From positions 62,001 through 126,000 of the forward strand of contig JBLNCA010000039.1 in assembly GCA_050260375.1 (NCBI GenBank): DNA of 64,000 bases. The letters are read 5' to 3'. The notes under the pieces were generated by a model that was not told where the DNA came from, ran no database searches, and was given only the letters and a program-made list of their open reading frames with translations. Shown in pieces: positions 16,592-24,167 of this stretch. Position 1 is the stretch's first letter. Each line of letters begins with the position of its first letter. Origin of the DNA: DTFZ01 sp050260375. Its GTDB lineage: Bacteria > Bacillota > Clostridia > Christensenellales > SZUA-584. The position numbers were made by a program, and so were the translations under genes.

Positions 16592-16835
16592 AGGATATGC
16601 GGTGAGTATATCCTCCGGTTTGCTGACAAAGTTCTTATCTGAAAATATAAAAAGCTAAAACTCGAACATTAACATGCCCTTCATCTAGCTTTGCCAGTGA
16701 AGGGCGAACGATAATTCATAGAATCCTCGCAGAAGCGCCCAGCCGCCCGTACCGAAGGTACAGGCTGGGCAAGACCCGATGACAAACGTGAGTTTGTCAT
16801 CGGTTAAAGGATATGTTTTACGGCATATCCTTTAA
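16592..16835. repeat. Array of five consecutive perfect or near-perfect hairpins
   Basis: Between the NTF2-like gene and sigH lie, in order: AGGATAT/ATATCCT (16592-16614), GCCCTTCA/TGAAGGGC (16676-16705), GCCCAGCC/GGCTGGGC with inner GTACC/GGTAC (16737-16770), a 12-bp stem with a GTGA loop (16776-16803), and a 12-bp stem TTAAAGGATATG/CATATCCTTTAA (16804-16835). The last is followed by a weak T-rich tail on the plus strand. The last three are almost contiguous. Confidence 0.7.
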
Positions 16836-16862
16836 CGTTTCTTTATTAAACAATCAGTAGTT

Positions 16863-17507
16863 TTATTCCCCGCCCGATATCAGCTTTTCCAGCTTGTTCT
16901 TTACGCGCTGCAGCGCGTTGTCCACCGACTTTACGCTCCTGTTTAAGTCTGCGGCGATTTCGTAATAAGATTTGCCTTCTATATACTTTCTGAGCACCTG
17001 CATCTCGAGAGGCGAGAGCAGCTTGCCCATCTTCGATTCGATTATTGAGAAGTCTTCCCTGCCTATTATTATATCTTCGGGATTCGATATCTTGCCGCTA
17101 GCGACTATGTCTATAAGCGTCCTGTCGGATTCCTCGTCGAACATAGGCTTGTTTAAAGAGACATACGAATTAAGCGGCTTGTGCTTTTGGCGCGTGGCTG
17201 TCTTAATCGCGGTTATTATCTGGCGCGTAACGCACAGCTCGGCAAACGCCCGAAACGTCGTGAGCCGTGTCTGGCGGAAATCGCGTATCGCCTTATACAG
17301 CCCAATCATGCCTTCCTGTACGATGTCTTCCCGGTCGGCCCCGATAAGAAAATAAGAACGTGCCTTTGCACGAACAAAATTCTTATACTTATTGAGCAAA
17401 TACTCTAAAGCGTCCCCGTCGTCGCGGGCGAGTTCCGCAAGGGACTCGTCAGGCATGTCCTCATAACGGTCGTGTGCTTCTTCAAGCGAAGATCTTCTGC
17501 TAGCCAA
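16863..17507 (-). CDS. sigH: RNA polymerase sporulation sigma factor SigH
   Basis: Early sporulation/transition-state sigma factor. The 214-aa protein has region 2 with FLIGADREDIVQEGMIGLYKAI and ends with the region 4 helix-turn-helix SYYEIAADLNRSVKSVDNALQR, both close to Bacillus SigH. The start is TTG 17507, five bases after GGGAGGT. It is the last gene of the mrnC-thyX-rlmB-yacP-sigH cluster, with a 70-base gap from yacP that may hold its own promoter. Confidence 0.97.
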   Translation of the reverse strand: MASRRSSLEEAHDRYEDMPDESLAELARDDGDALEYLLNKYKNFVRAKARSYFLIGADREDIVQEGMIGLYKAIRDFRQTRLTTFRAFAELCVTRQIITAIKTATRQKHKPLNSYVSLNKPMFDEESDRTLIDIVASGKISNPEDIIIGREDFSIIESKMGKLLSPLEMQVLRKYIEGKSYYEIAADLNRSVKSVDNALQRVKNKLEKLISGGE

Positions 17508-17589
17508 TGTATACCTCCCGGAGTCTCTGTTAATTGATTATATATGGCGGCATTAAGACAGTCAATATGGATGGAGTAAATTTACAAAT

Positions 17590-18045
17590 CTATTCGGGAA
17601 GGGTTATCGCATCAAGCGCGAGCCTCTTTTTAAGCTCGCCCGGAGAGAGCGACGACCTGTGAATGAGCTTTAAATACTTCTCGCGCTCGGCTTGTATAAG
17701 TTGCTTAAGTTCCTGCGGAGTTATCCTTACGGCGCCCGCTTCGAACACCGAAAGCTGTTCAAGATAATCGCTTGTTACGACCTTAAGCATTGGTTTGCCT
17801 TTGGCGGCGCGCTGTATATGCGTGTCGGCAGTGACGCCGTATGCGGTAAAGACAACGGTTAGCAGGCCGTGCTTCGTTTCGCTCGCCGGCTGTTTCGTGT
17901 TGTAGCCGTCGAATACCACCGTGATATCCTCGCCCGAAAAGCCTGCGAAATCATCGAGTATATGAAGCAGCTTCGCGCGCGCGTCTTCAAGATTGCTCGT
18001 ATCAAGCCCCCAGGCGTGGATAACGTTGTACCCGTCTATTATCAT
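17590..18045 (-). CDS. yacP: NYN domain ribonuclease-like protein (YacP/Rae1 family)
   Basis: A 151-aa PIN-like NYN domain protein. The N-terminal IIDGYNVIHAW holds the catalytic Asp, with further acidic positions in TVVFDGYNT and VVTSDY. The Bacillus homologue Rae1 is a ribosome-associated endonuclease. Start ATG 18045 overlaps the rlmB stop as ATGA. Confidence 0.92.
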   Translation of the reverse strand: MIIDGYNVIHAWGLDTSNLEDARAKLLHILDDFAGFSGEDITVVFDGYNTKQPASETKHGLLTVVFTAYGVTADTHIQRAAKGKPMLKVVTSDYLEQLSVFEAGAVRITPQELKQLIQAEREKYLKLIHRSSLSPGELKKRLALDAITLPE

Positions 18046-18794
18046 CCCTGCTTCTCCTGCCGCGCCTTTTCATACATCAGCACTGCGGCCGCAACTGCGG
18101 CGTTGAGCGATCCCGTCTCGCCTTTCATCGGTATGCTTGCAACGAGGTCGCAGTTTTCCAGCACGAGCCTCGATATTCCCTCGCCCTCCGAGCCTATTAC
18201 AAGCGCCACCGGGCCCTTTAGGTTTATCTCATCGGCAGGTTTGCCGGATACGTCCGCCGCCGTTATCCACACGCCCTTTTCTTTTAATTCCTTGATGGTC
18301 CTGCTCAAATTGGTTACTTTAACTATCGGAAGCCGCTCGGCTGCGCCCGACGAAGCTTTGTACGCTACCGACGATAGCGAAGCGCTCCTGCGCTTGCCCA
18401 GTATCACTCCGTGCGCGCCCAGCACTTCGGCGCTTCTTATTATCGAGCCCAAGTTGCCCTCGTCCGTTATGCCGTCGAGTATAAGCATAAAAGGCGGCTC
18501 GTTTCTTGATTCCGCGAGGCTCATTATGTCTTCTATGCTGCCGTATTCCTTTGCTGCGGCCATGGCGACTACGCCCTGATGGTTGGCGGGCTTGCCGCCG
18601 TACCCGAAAGGCATCGTGAGGTTGTCAAGCTTGCGCTTGTCCACGCGAACTACAGGCAGCCGCTTTTCGGACGCAAGCGCGAGTATCTCCTTTACGCTCG
18701 GGTCGTCTATCTCCTTTGCGGCCAGCAGCTTGTCTATCGGCCGCGCCGACTTTATCGCGGACTTGACCGCGTTTCTTCCGTATATAATATCCAT
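18042..18794 (-). CDS. rlmB: 23S rRNA 2'-O-methyltransferase RlmB (TrmH/SpoU family)
   Basis: A 250-aa SpoU-class methyltransferase expected to modify G2251 of 23S rRNA. The N-terminal substrate-binding domain (YGRNAVKSAIKS) is followed by motif 1 GNLGSIIRSAEVLGAHGVI and the knot motifs VIGSEGEGIS and PMKGETGSLNAAVAAAV. ATG 18794 directly abuts the thyX stop (TAGATG). Confidence 0.94.
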   Translation of the reverse strand: MDIIYGRNAVKSAIKSARPIDKLLAAKEIDDPSVKEILALASEKRLPVVRVDKRKLDNLTMPFGYGGKPANHQGVVAMAAAKEYGSIEDIMSLAESRNEPPFMLILDGITDEGNLGSIIRSAEVLGAHGVILGKRRSASLSSVAYKASSGAAERLPIVKVTNLSRTIKELKEKGVWITAADVSGKPADEINLKGPVALVIGSEGEGISRLVLENCDLVASIPMKGETGSLNAAVAAAVLMYEKARQEKQG

Positions 18795-19529
18795 CTATCT
18801 GGTCACAATCCTTTTCTGTTTTTGCTTGACCTCCTGCGGCTGCCCGCACGACATCCTTCCTTCGCCGCACTTGCCGCGCACGCACGAAGGCCCCGCGGAA
18901 GAAAACAGCGCCGGCGATACGGAGGAAACCAGCCCAAGCATGTTCCACGCAAGCTCGCGTATCTCCCACTGGGCGCGGTTGCAGCACCTTAATGTAAAGA
19001 AATGCAGCAGTTCGCGCGCGTTCATCGTAAGCATCATTTTTGTTTCGCACGCGCCGGGCAGCACGAAACGCGCGTCCTCGTTAGACTTCTCGCCCTTGCC
19101 TCCCAGCTCTGTACGCCACTCGTCATACCACCGCTGTATCGTAGCCATCTGCGACTCGTACTTTTTCACGGCTTCGTCGCCCAGCGCGCGTATGCTTGGC
19201 GGTATTATGTACGAAAAGCCGTTTTCCGAGTAGCTGACGTACCTTTGCGACTGCACCGAAAAGCTCGCTATCCTGTGCCGCGTTATCTGCGCAAGCAGCG
19301 TGCGCGACACGCCCTCTATGCCAAAAGTAAAGCTCGCGTGCTCTATCGTCGATAAATGGCCCAGGTCGACGATTCTTTCGAGAAACGCAGAAGCGCTTTC
19401 GCTCGTCAGCCCTTCCGATATATCGTCTATGCCCGACGGGCTGTAACACAGCTTCGCGGCCATAGCGGTCAGCTTCTCCGCATCGGGCGAATACGACAAC
19501 AGCTTAACGTTTAATTTGACCTCGCTCAT
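18795..19529 (-). CDS. thyX: FAD-dependent thymidylate synthase ThyX
   Basis: Makes dTMP from dUMP using methylenetetrahydrofolate and reduced flavin. The signature RHRIASFSVQSQRY (residues 84-97) matches RHRxxSxxxxSxRY exactly. The 244-aa length is normal. The C-terminus has four extra Cys residues (SCVRGKCGEGRMSC), which is unusual and may bind a metal. Two bases separate it from mrnC. Confidence 0.96.
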   Translation of the reverse strand: MSEVKLNVKLLSYSPDAEKLTAMAAKLCYSPSGIDDISEGLTSESASAFLERIVDLGHLSTIEHASFTFGIEGVSRTLLAQITRHRIASFSVQSQRYVSYSENGFSYIIPPSIRALGDEAVKKYESQMATIQRWYDEWRTELGGKGEKSNEDARFVLPGACETKMMLTMNARELLHFFTLRCCNRAQWEIRELAWNMLGLVSSVSPALFSSAGPSCVRGKCGEGRMSCGQPQEVKQKQKRIVTR

Positions 19530-19531
19530 AT

Positions 19532-19969
19532 TTATTTTCCCCCAAAAAAGTGATTGACTATTACGCCGAACAGCTCGTCCAGGCGGCGCTCGCTGCCAAG
19601 CAGGTAAAGATATCCGATAACGGCCTCAAGCCCCGTGGCGCGCGAATAGTCTTGGCGGCTCATGTTCTTCGGCGGCGCCGATTTGGCGTTCCTGCCCGTC
19701 CGGTATACGTCGTTTTCCCGCTCGGTAAACATACCTTCAAGCAAATCAGCGGCCTCGGCCTGCGAACGGGCGTTCACCACTCCCGACGCCAGCGAATGAA
19801 GCTGCTCTACCTTTCCCATATTATTCTTTACAAGGTAGCTTCTGATATACAGGTCAAACACCGTGTCGCCTATATACGCAAGGTTGAGCACAGGAAATTC
19901 GCGCACGCGGTTTTCCGAAAGCGCGCCGAGCGAAATTCCGTATGCAGTTTTTGCATCATTATCTTCCAT
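19532..19969 (-). CDS. mrnC: Mini-ribonuclease 3 (MrnC), 23S rRNA maturase
   Basis: A 145-aa RNase III-like catalytic domain without the dsRNA-binding domain. NLAYIGDTVFDLYIRSYL carries the conserved acidic residues and ATGLEAVIGYLYLLG the second catalytic Glu. It is the first gene of the five-gene minus-strand cluster; the rest of the usual arrangement (cysS upstream) is absent here. Confidence 0.93.
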   Translation of the reverse strand: MEDNDAKTAYGISLGALSENRVREFPVLNLAYIGDTVFDLYIRSYLVKNNMGKVEQLHSLASGVVNARSQAEAADLLEGMFTERENDVYRTGRNAKSAPPKNMSRQDYSRATGLEAVIGYLYLLGSERRLDELFGVIVNHFFGGK

Positions 19970-20071
19970 CTAATAAATTATAGCATAACGCGGGTGCATC
20001 CAAAAGCGAAAGATAAAAACTCTTGGAATAATCGGGCGCATATACGGCGGCATGCGGCGAAAAATAATACA

Positions 20072-20467
20072 ATGAAAAAGTATTCGGTTATCGCATCAAT
20101 AGCGCGCAAAGCTCTGGAAAATCCTCGCGTAAAAAAAGCCGCGGTAGGCGTCGTGTCGGGTTTTTTGGCCGGGCTGTTTGGCTCGGGCGGGGGCATAGCC
20201 GTCGTGGAAGGGCTTGAAAGCATAGGGACGGAAGAGCGGCGCGCGCACGCCACATCCTTAGCGGTGATACTTCCCGCCTCCGTGCTATCCGCTGCGCTGT
20301 ATTTTACCGGAGGGTATGTGCCGCTTGAGCAAACGTTGTACCTCTGCGCAGGCGCTATAGCGGGAGGGCTGCTCGGTGCGTTTTTTCTCTCTAAAGTCAG
20401 AATAAAGCTGTTAAACCGGATATTCACGCTGCTGATACTCGCGTCCGGCGTAAGGTTGCTGTTTTGA
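20072..20467 (+). CDS. Half-size TSUP (TauE/SafE) permease, subunit A
   Basis: A 131-aa membrane protein equal to one half of a normal TSUP transporter (about 250 aa). GFLAGLFGSGGGIAVVEGL (about 26-44) is the TSUP glycine-rich repeat, followed by three hydrophobic segments. The start ATG 20072 is the first plausible one; the long open frame upstream is antisense to mrnC. Its stop overlaps the TTG start of the second half by four bases. Possible substrates are sulfite, sulfonates or other anions; none can be assigned. Confidence 0.82.
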   Translation: MKKYSVIASIARKALENPRVKKAAVGVVSGFLAGLFGSGGGIAVVEGLESIGTEERRAHATSLAVILPASVLSAALYFTGGYVPLEQTLYLCAGAIAGGLLGAFFLSKVRIKLLNRIFTLLILASGVRLLF

Positions 20468-20847
20468 TACTCTATATAGTGTTCGGTGCGGTGTTCGGCA
20501 TAGTGGGCGGAATGGGATTGGGCGGAGGCATCGTGCTGATACCCTGCCTTACGCTGTTTCTTGCGGTAAACCAGCACGAAGCCCAGGCAATGACGCTGTT
20601 TGCCTATATACCCATGGCGCTGTTCGCGCTCGTTTCCCATATCAGGCAGAAAAACGTAAGGCTGAAGCCGGCTCTGTTTTTAACCGCTTTTGGTTGCATC
20701 GGCGGCGTAGCGGGCTATTTTCTCGCGGCGGCGATAGACTCGGGCACGCTGCGCAAAGTATTCGCCGCGTTTCTGATACTCGTAGCGCTGCTGCGCGTAT
20801 GGCGGCAGGAGGTAAAGCCCAGGCTGGATAAAAGAGCCTCAAAATAA
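20464..20847 (+). CDS. Half-size TSUP permease, subunit B
   Basis: A 127-aa second half of a TSUP transporter beginning at TTG 20464 inside the end of subunit A. It carries its own repeat GIVGGMGLGGGIVLIP (about 12-27) and three or four membrane segments, ending in a basic tail. The two products presumably assemble into one transporter with the symmetry of the usual fused protein. Confidence 0.82.
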   Translation: MILYIVFGAVFGIVGGMGLGGGIVLIPCLTLFLAVNQHEAQAMTLFAYIPMALFALVSHIRQKNVRLKPALFLTAFGCIGGVAGYFLAAAIDSGTLRKVFAAFLILVALLRVWRQEVKPRLDKRASK

Positions 20848-20887
20848 GCCGTGAGGCGTTAAAAACACCATCAGAAACGCGCAACCG

Positions 20888-20925
20888 AAGGCGATTATGA
20901 ATGTATAAGGCGATTATGAATGTAT
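20888..20925 (+). repeat. Tandem 19-bp direct repeat
   Basis: Two identical head-to-tail copies of a 19-base unit (AAGGCGATTATGAATGTAT), 20888-20906 and 20907-20925, between the TSUP pair and the T-box promoter. Looks like a recent slippage duplication. Confidence 0.9.
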
Positions 20926-20956
20926 AAAAAGTAATCTTATTATACAAAACTGCGTG

Positions 20957-20985
20957 TTGACAGTTAAACGGCATATTATTATAAT
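20957..20985 (+). promoter_or_regulatory. Consensus sigma-A promoter of the T-box leader
   Basis: TTGACA (20957-20962), 17-base spacer, TATAAT (20980-20985). The predicted start near 20992 precedes the T-box stem I. Confidence 0.9.
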
Positions 20986-21004
20986 GTGAATAATTTATTA
21001 ACAA

Positions 21005-21248
21005 AAGGCTGTGAACGGGAAAACCGTTACTGATAGCGTAAAGAGAGCCGCCGGTAGGTGCAAGGCGGACGCAAAAGGAGCGGGGCTCGCCCGGGAGCTG
21101 CAGGGCTGAAAACATACAGTAAGCTCTGACGCATTTAACGCGTTATGTTAAAAGGCTTAAAATGCCTTGCTGAGCTGGCGGCTTATTGCCGTAAGCAGAG
21201 TGGTACCGCGACCTTGTCGTCTCTGTAGACGGAAGGTCTTTTTATTTA
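21005..21248 (+). promoter_or_regulatory. T-box leader, specifier CUC (tRNA-Leu), controlling an acyl-CoA synthetase
   Basis: Stem I: CGGG (21016-21019) pairs with CCCG (21090-21093), CCGTT with AGCGG (21079-21083), GCGT with ACGC. The distal part has AGAGAG and a GGTAGGTGCAA loop closed by CCGCC/GGCGG. The specifier loop strand GGCTCG places CTC at 21086-21088, a leucine codon. The T-box sequence AGAGTGGTACCGCG is at 21197-21210. The UGGU bulge matches a tRNA with discriminator A, as in tRNA-Leu. The terminator GACCTT...AAGGTC (21210-21238) plus a T run ends the leader. Uncharged tRNA-Leu should permit read-through into the gene at 21301. Confidence 0.92.
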
Positions 21249-21300
21249 TAAGGATGAGGCTTAATGGGAGCAAGGCTTTTTAAGAAAGAGGGAGTTGCTT

Positions 21301-22965
21301 ATGCTGGAATTTATCAATATGACTATAGGGGACCTGCTGGATATTAAAGCAAAAGAATATCCCGACAAAGACGCGCTCATACACCCTTATGAGAACGTCC
21401 GTTATTCGACGCGCCAATTCAAAGAGGAGTGCGACCGCGTAGCGCGCGGGCTGATGGCGCTCGGCATAGAGAAGGGGGACCATGTCGCGATATGGGCGAC
21501 CAACTATCCGCAATGGGTAATATCCATGTTTGCGACGGCCAAGATAGGCGCCGTACTCGTCACGGTAAATACCAATTACAAGAAATACGAGCTTGAGTAT
21601 CTGTTGAAGCAGTCGGATTCAAAGATGCTCATAATGACGGGCGGAACGAAAGAAAACAACTATGTCGGCCACATAAACGCCATTTGCCCGGAGCTTAAAG
21701 ACTGCAAACCGGGCGAACTTAACAGCAAAAAGCTTCCCTTCCTAAAAAGCGTAGTGTTTCTGGACGGGGAACGCCACCCGGGCATGTACCTGTGGGACGA
21801 CGTGCTCGCCGCTTCGGAAAACGTAAGCGAGGAAGAGCGCTTTGCTCGGCAGCGCGGGACGGACCCGCATGACGTTATTAACATGATGTATACGTCGGGC
21901 ACAACCGGGTTCCCCAAGGGCGTAATGCTTACCCACTACAACCTCGTCAACAACGGCAAGGCTATAGGCTCATATATGAAGTTTACCGATAAAGACAGGC
22001 TGTGCATACCGGTGCCGCTGTTTCACTGCTTCGGTTGCGTTCTTGGCGTAATGGCGGCGGTAACCAACGACGCCGCAATGATAATAATCGACCACTTCAA
22101 CCCCGTTAAGGTGATGCAGACGATTCAGAGCGAGAAGTGCACGGCCGTTCACGGCGTGCCGACGATGTTCATCGCGATGCTGGAGCATAAGGATTTTGAG
22201 TCGTATGATTTCTCCACATTGCGCACCGGAATAATGGCGGGCTCTCCCTGCCCGATAGAAGTAATGAAAGCGGCGGTTTCACGGATGAACATGCGGGAGA
22301 TAACGATAGTGTACGGCCAGACCGAAAGCTCGCCCGGCATCACGCAGACGAGCGCCGACGATACGCTTGAGCGCCGAGTGTCCACCGTGGGGCGCGCGTA
22401 TCCCAACCTGGAAGCCAAGATAATAATTCCGGAAACGGGCGAGGACGCTCCGCCGAATACTATAGGCGAGATAGTAACGCGCGGATATCATGTTATGAAG
22501 GGTTATTACAAGATGCCCGAGGCCACGGCGCAGGCGATAGACAAAGACGGCTGGCTGCATACGGGCGACCTTGGCATGATGGACGAGGACGGGTATTTCA
22601 AGATAACGGGTCGGCTTAAGGACATGATAATACGCGGCGGAGAGAACATATACCCCCGCGAAATTGAGGAGTTCATGTACACCCACCCCGCGGTAAGGGA
22701 TGTGCAGGTAGTGGGAGTGCCCGATAAGAAGTACGGCGAAGAGGTGCTCGCGTGCGTAATACTCAAAGACGGCGCTTCGGTAAGCGAGGACGAGCTTATA
22801 GATTTCGTAAGGGCGGGCCTTTCAAAGTTTAAAGCGCCGAGGTACGTAAAGTTTATAGACGCGTTCCCGATGACCGCGAGCGGCAAGATACAAAAATACA
22901 AGCTGCGCGAATGGGCGGTTCATGAGCTGCACCTTGAGGACGCCGCGAATATCGAAACGGCGTAA
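21301..22965 (+). CDS. AMP-dependent acyl-CoA synthetase (fatty acyl-CoA ligase family)
   Basis: A 554-aa ANL-superfamily enzyme that activates a carboxylic acid to its CoA thioester via an acyl-adenylate. A5-A8 motifs are visible: YTSGTTGFPKGVMLTH (P-loop, about 194), YGQTE (about 340), TGDLG...GYFKITGRLKDMI and the catalytic Lys in ASGKIQKYKLRE near the end. It resembles medium-chain/AcsF-type FadD proteins; the acyl chain cannot be read from sequence. ATG 21301 has GGGAG seven bases upstream. Control by a Leu T-box suggests a substrate in leucine metabolism, for example isovalerate; this is inference. Confidence 0.93.
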   Translation: MLEFINMTIGDLLDIKAKEYPDKDALIHPYENVRYSTRQFKEECDRVARGLMALGIEKGDHVAIWATNYPQWVISMFATAKIGAVLVTVNTNYKKYELEYLLKQSDSKMLIMTGGTKENNYVGHINAICPELKDCKPGELNSKKLPFLKSVVFLDGERHPGMYLWDDVLAASENVSEEERFARQRGTDPHDVINMMYTSGTTGFPKGVMLTHYNLVNNGKAIGSYMKFTDKDRLCIPVPLFHCFGCVLGVMAAVTNDAAMIIIDHFNPVKVMQTIQSEKCTAVHGVPTMFIAMLEHKDFESYDFSTLRTGIMAGSPCPIEVMKAAVSRMNMREITIVYGQTESSPGITQTSADDTLERRVSTVGRAYPNLEAKIIIPETGEDAPPNTIGEIVTRGYHVMKGYYKMPEATAQAIDKDGWLHTGDLGMMDEDGYFKITGRLKDMIIRGGENIYPREIEEFMYTHPAVRDVQVVGVPDKKYGEEVLACVILKDGASVSEDELIDFVRAGLSKFKAPRYVKFIDAFPMTASGKIQKYKLREWAVHELHLEDAANIETA

Positions 22966-22988
22966 ATCAGAAAGCCAATTGAAGCTTA

Positions 22989-23021
22989 AGAGGCCTTCAA
23001 ATGCCAGACGGCCTCTTTTTG
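22989..23021 (+). terminator. Terminator of the acyl-CoA synthetase gene
   Basis: AGAGGCC (22989-22995) pairs with GGCCTCT (23010-23016) around a 14-base loop, followed by TTTTTG. Confidence 0.85.
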
Positions 23022-23171
23022 TTATCATAAAAAACCACACGCTAAAGCCTGCGAAGCAATGGATAGCTTTAGCGTTGGAAAAGATTTTTGTATGATGAAA
23101 AACAACCTAGGTCTAAATAGTAAGCAACAGGGATTTAAGATACATAAAAGATAAACAGTTTAAGAAAAATA

Positions 23172-23282
23172 AAGATTCTTCGCTTGCGCTCAGAATGACC
23201 AAAAGTATCTGATACCGTAAAACAGGCTTTTATTGATGTAAGTCCATATGTCATTCAGAGGACCGAAGGGACGAAGAATCTT
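23172..23282. repeat. 111-bp inverted-repeat (MITE-like) element
   Basis: The ends are an 11-bp perfect inverted repeat, AAGATTCTTCG (23172-23182) and CGAAGAATCTT (23272-23282). The near-inverted blocks TCAGAATGAC and GTCATTCAGA lie just inside. There is no coding capacity. The 430-base gap 22966-23394 otherwise holds the terminator, a CGCTAAAGC/GCTTTAGCG hairpin near 23040-23073, and the upstream region of the next gene. Confidence 0.75.
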
Positions 23283-23394
23283 ATCCCAATTCATAAGTTA
23301 TCCATTGTGTTTGTTATACAATGCGGTTTTTTAAAGCCGGCGTCATAAACAGCCGCGGTTACTCATAATTATTGTTTTGAAGGGGGAATATGCA

Positions 23395-23871
23395 ATGAAT
23401 GTGAACGCCGGCACGGCAAACCTGAAAACGAAAGAAAAGAAGACGTCCTTTTCGGAGCTGATGAAAAACGCGCTTAAAGGCACGCTTATTTCCATGATAT
23501 TCACGATAGCCGTTATACTGCTGTTCGCGCTGATTATCAAGGAAACAGGGCTTAAAGACGGCGTCATAGCGCCCGTGAACCAGGTAATAAAGATACTCGG
23601 AATACTCGCGGCCTCGTATTTTGCGGTAAAGGGCATGTCCGACAAGCAATGGCTGTGCGGCGGCATAACAGGCCTGATGTATATGCTGCTGAGCTATCTT
23701 ATATTCTCGCTTATCAACAGCGCTTTCGGCAACGTTGCCCTGCTTTTTTCCGACATGCTGATGGGGCTGCTTATAGGGGCTGTGTTTGCGATAATCGTCG
23801 CAAGCTTCTTTGGCGGCTCTAAAAAGGCGAAAAGGATATCAAGGCGCAAGATAACCGTTCCCGGCAAATAA
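23395..23871 (+). CDS. TIGR04086 family membrane protein
   Basis: A 158-aa integral membrane protein of a family found in sporulating Clostridia and Bacilli. A polar N-terminus (1-25) precedes four hydrophobic segments (about 32-52, 66-84, 90-115, 118-142) and a basic tail. ATG 23395 follows GAAGGGGGA; an upstream in-frame TTG lacks spacing. The function is unknown. It lies immediately upstream of scfA, as often seen in Clostridia. Confidence 0.82.
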   Translation: MNVNAGTANLKTKEKKTSFSELMKNALKGTLISMIFTIAVILLFALIIKETGLKDGVIAPVNQVIKILGILAASYFAVKGMSDKQWLCGGITGLMYMLLSYLIFSLINSAFGNVALLFSDMLMGLLIGAVFAIIVASFFGGSKKAKRISRRKITVPGK

Positions 23872-23874
23872 AAG

Positions 23875-23903
23875 TTGCACCGCGCTCCGATCTATTATAT
23901 AAT
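23875..23903 (+). promoter_or_regulatory. Promoter of scfA
   Basis: TTGCAC (23875-23880), 17-base spacer, TATAAT (23898-23903), about 40 bases before the scfA start. Confidence 0.75.
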
Positions 23904-23942
23904 CTTTTAGCAAAGATCCGCTAAGATTATGGAGGTCGCTAA

Positions 23943-24089
23943 ATGAAGCATATAAAGACGGTCGTAAAGGGCAGCCTTAAGGACAAGAAGGAAACGAGGG
24001 GCTGCGGAGAGTGCCAGACGTCCTGCCAGTCGGCATGCAAAACGTCGTGCACGCTTGCGAACCAGCGTTGCGAGAAGAAATACAGATAA
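23943..24089 (+). CDS. scfA: SCIFF (six-cysteine) ribosomally synthesised peptide precursor
   Basis: A 48-aa precursor starting MKHIKTVVKGSLKDK with a GGAGG site. Its C-terminal half has exactly six Cys in the SCIFF spacing: GCGECQTSCQSACKTSC, then ANQRC. In this family a radical SAM maturase forms thioether links from Cys to Thr or another residue; the Thr/Ser residues next to each Cys are present. The gene is too short for routine calling but is supported by the promoter, ribosome site, terminator and the adjacent maturase. Confidence 0.95.
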   Translation: MKHIKTVVKGSLKDKKETRGCGECQTSCQSACKTSCTLANQRCEKKYR

Positions 24090-24096
24090 CCTAATC

Positions 24097-24127
24097 AAAA
24101 AGTGCGGCGGGCAAATGCCGCTTTTTT
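24097..24127 (+). terminator. Terminator between scfA and scfB
   Basis: GCGGC (24104-24108) pairs with GCCGC (24117-24121), extended by an AAAAG/CTTTT part with a short bulge, then TTTTTT. It probably lets peptide mRNA exceed maturase mRNA. Confidence 0.75.
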
Positions 24128-24167
24128 GTTTTCAACTATTATTATGCAATATGAAAGGGAGTTTTAA

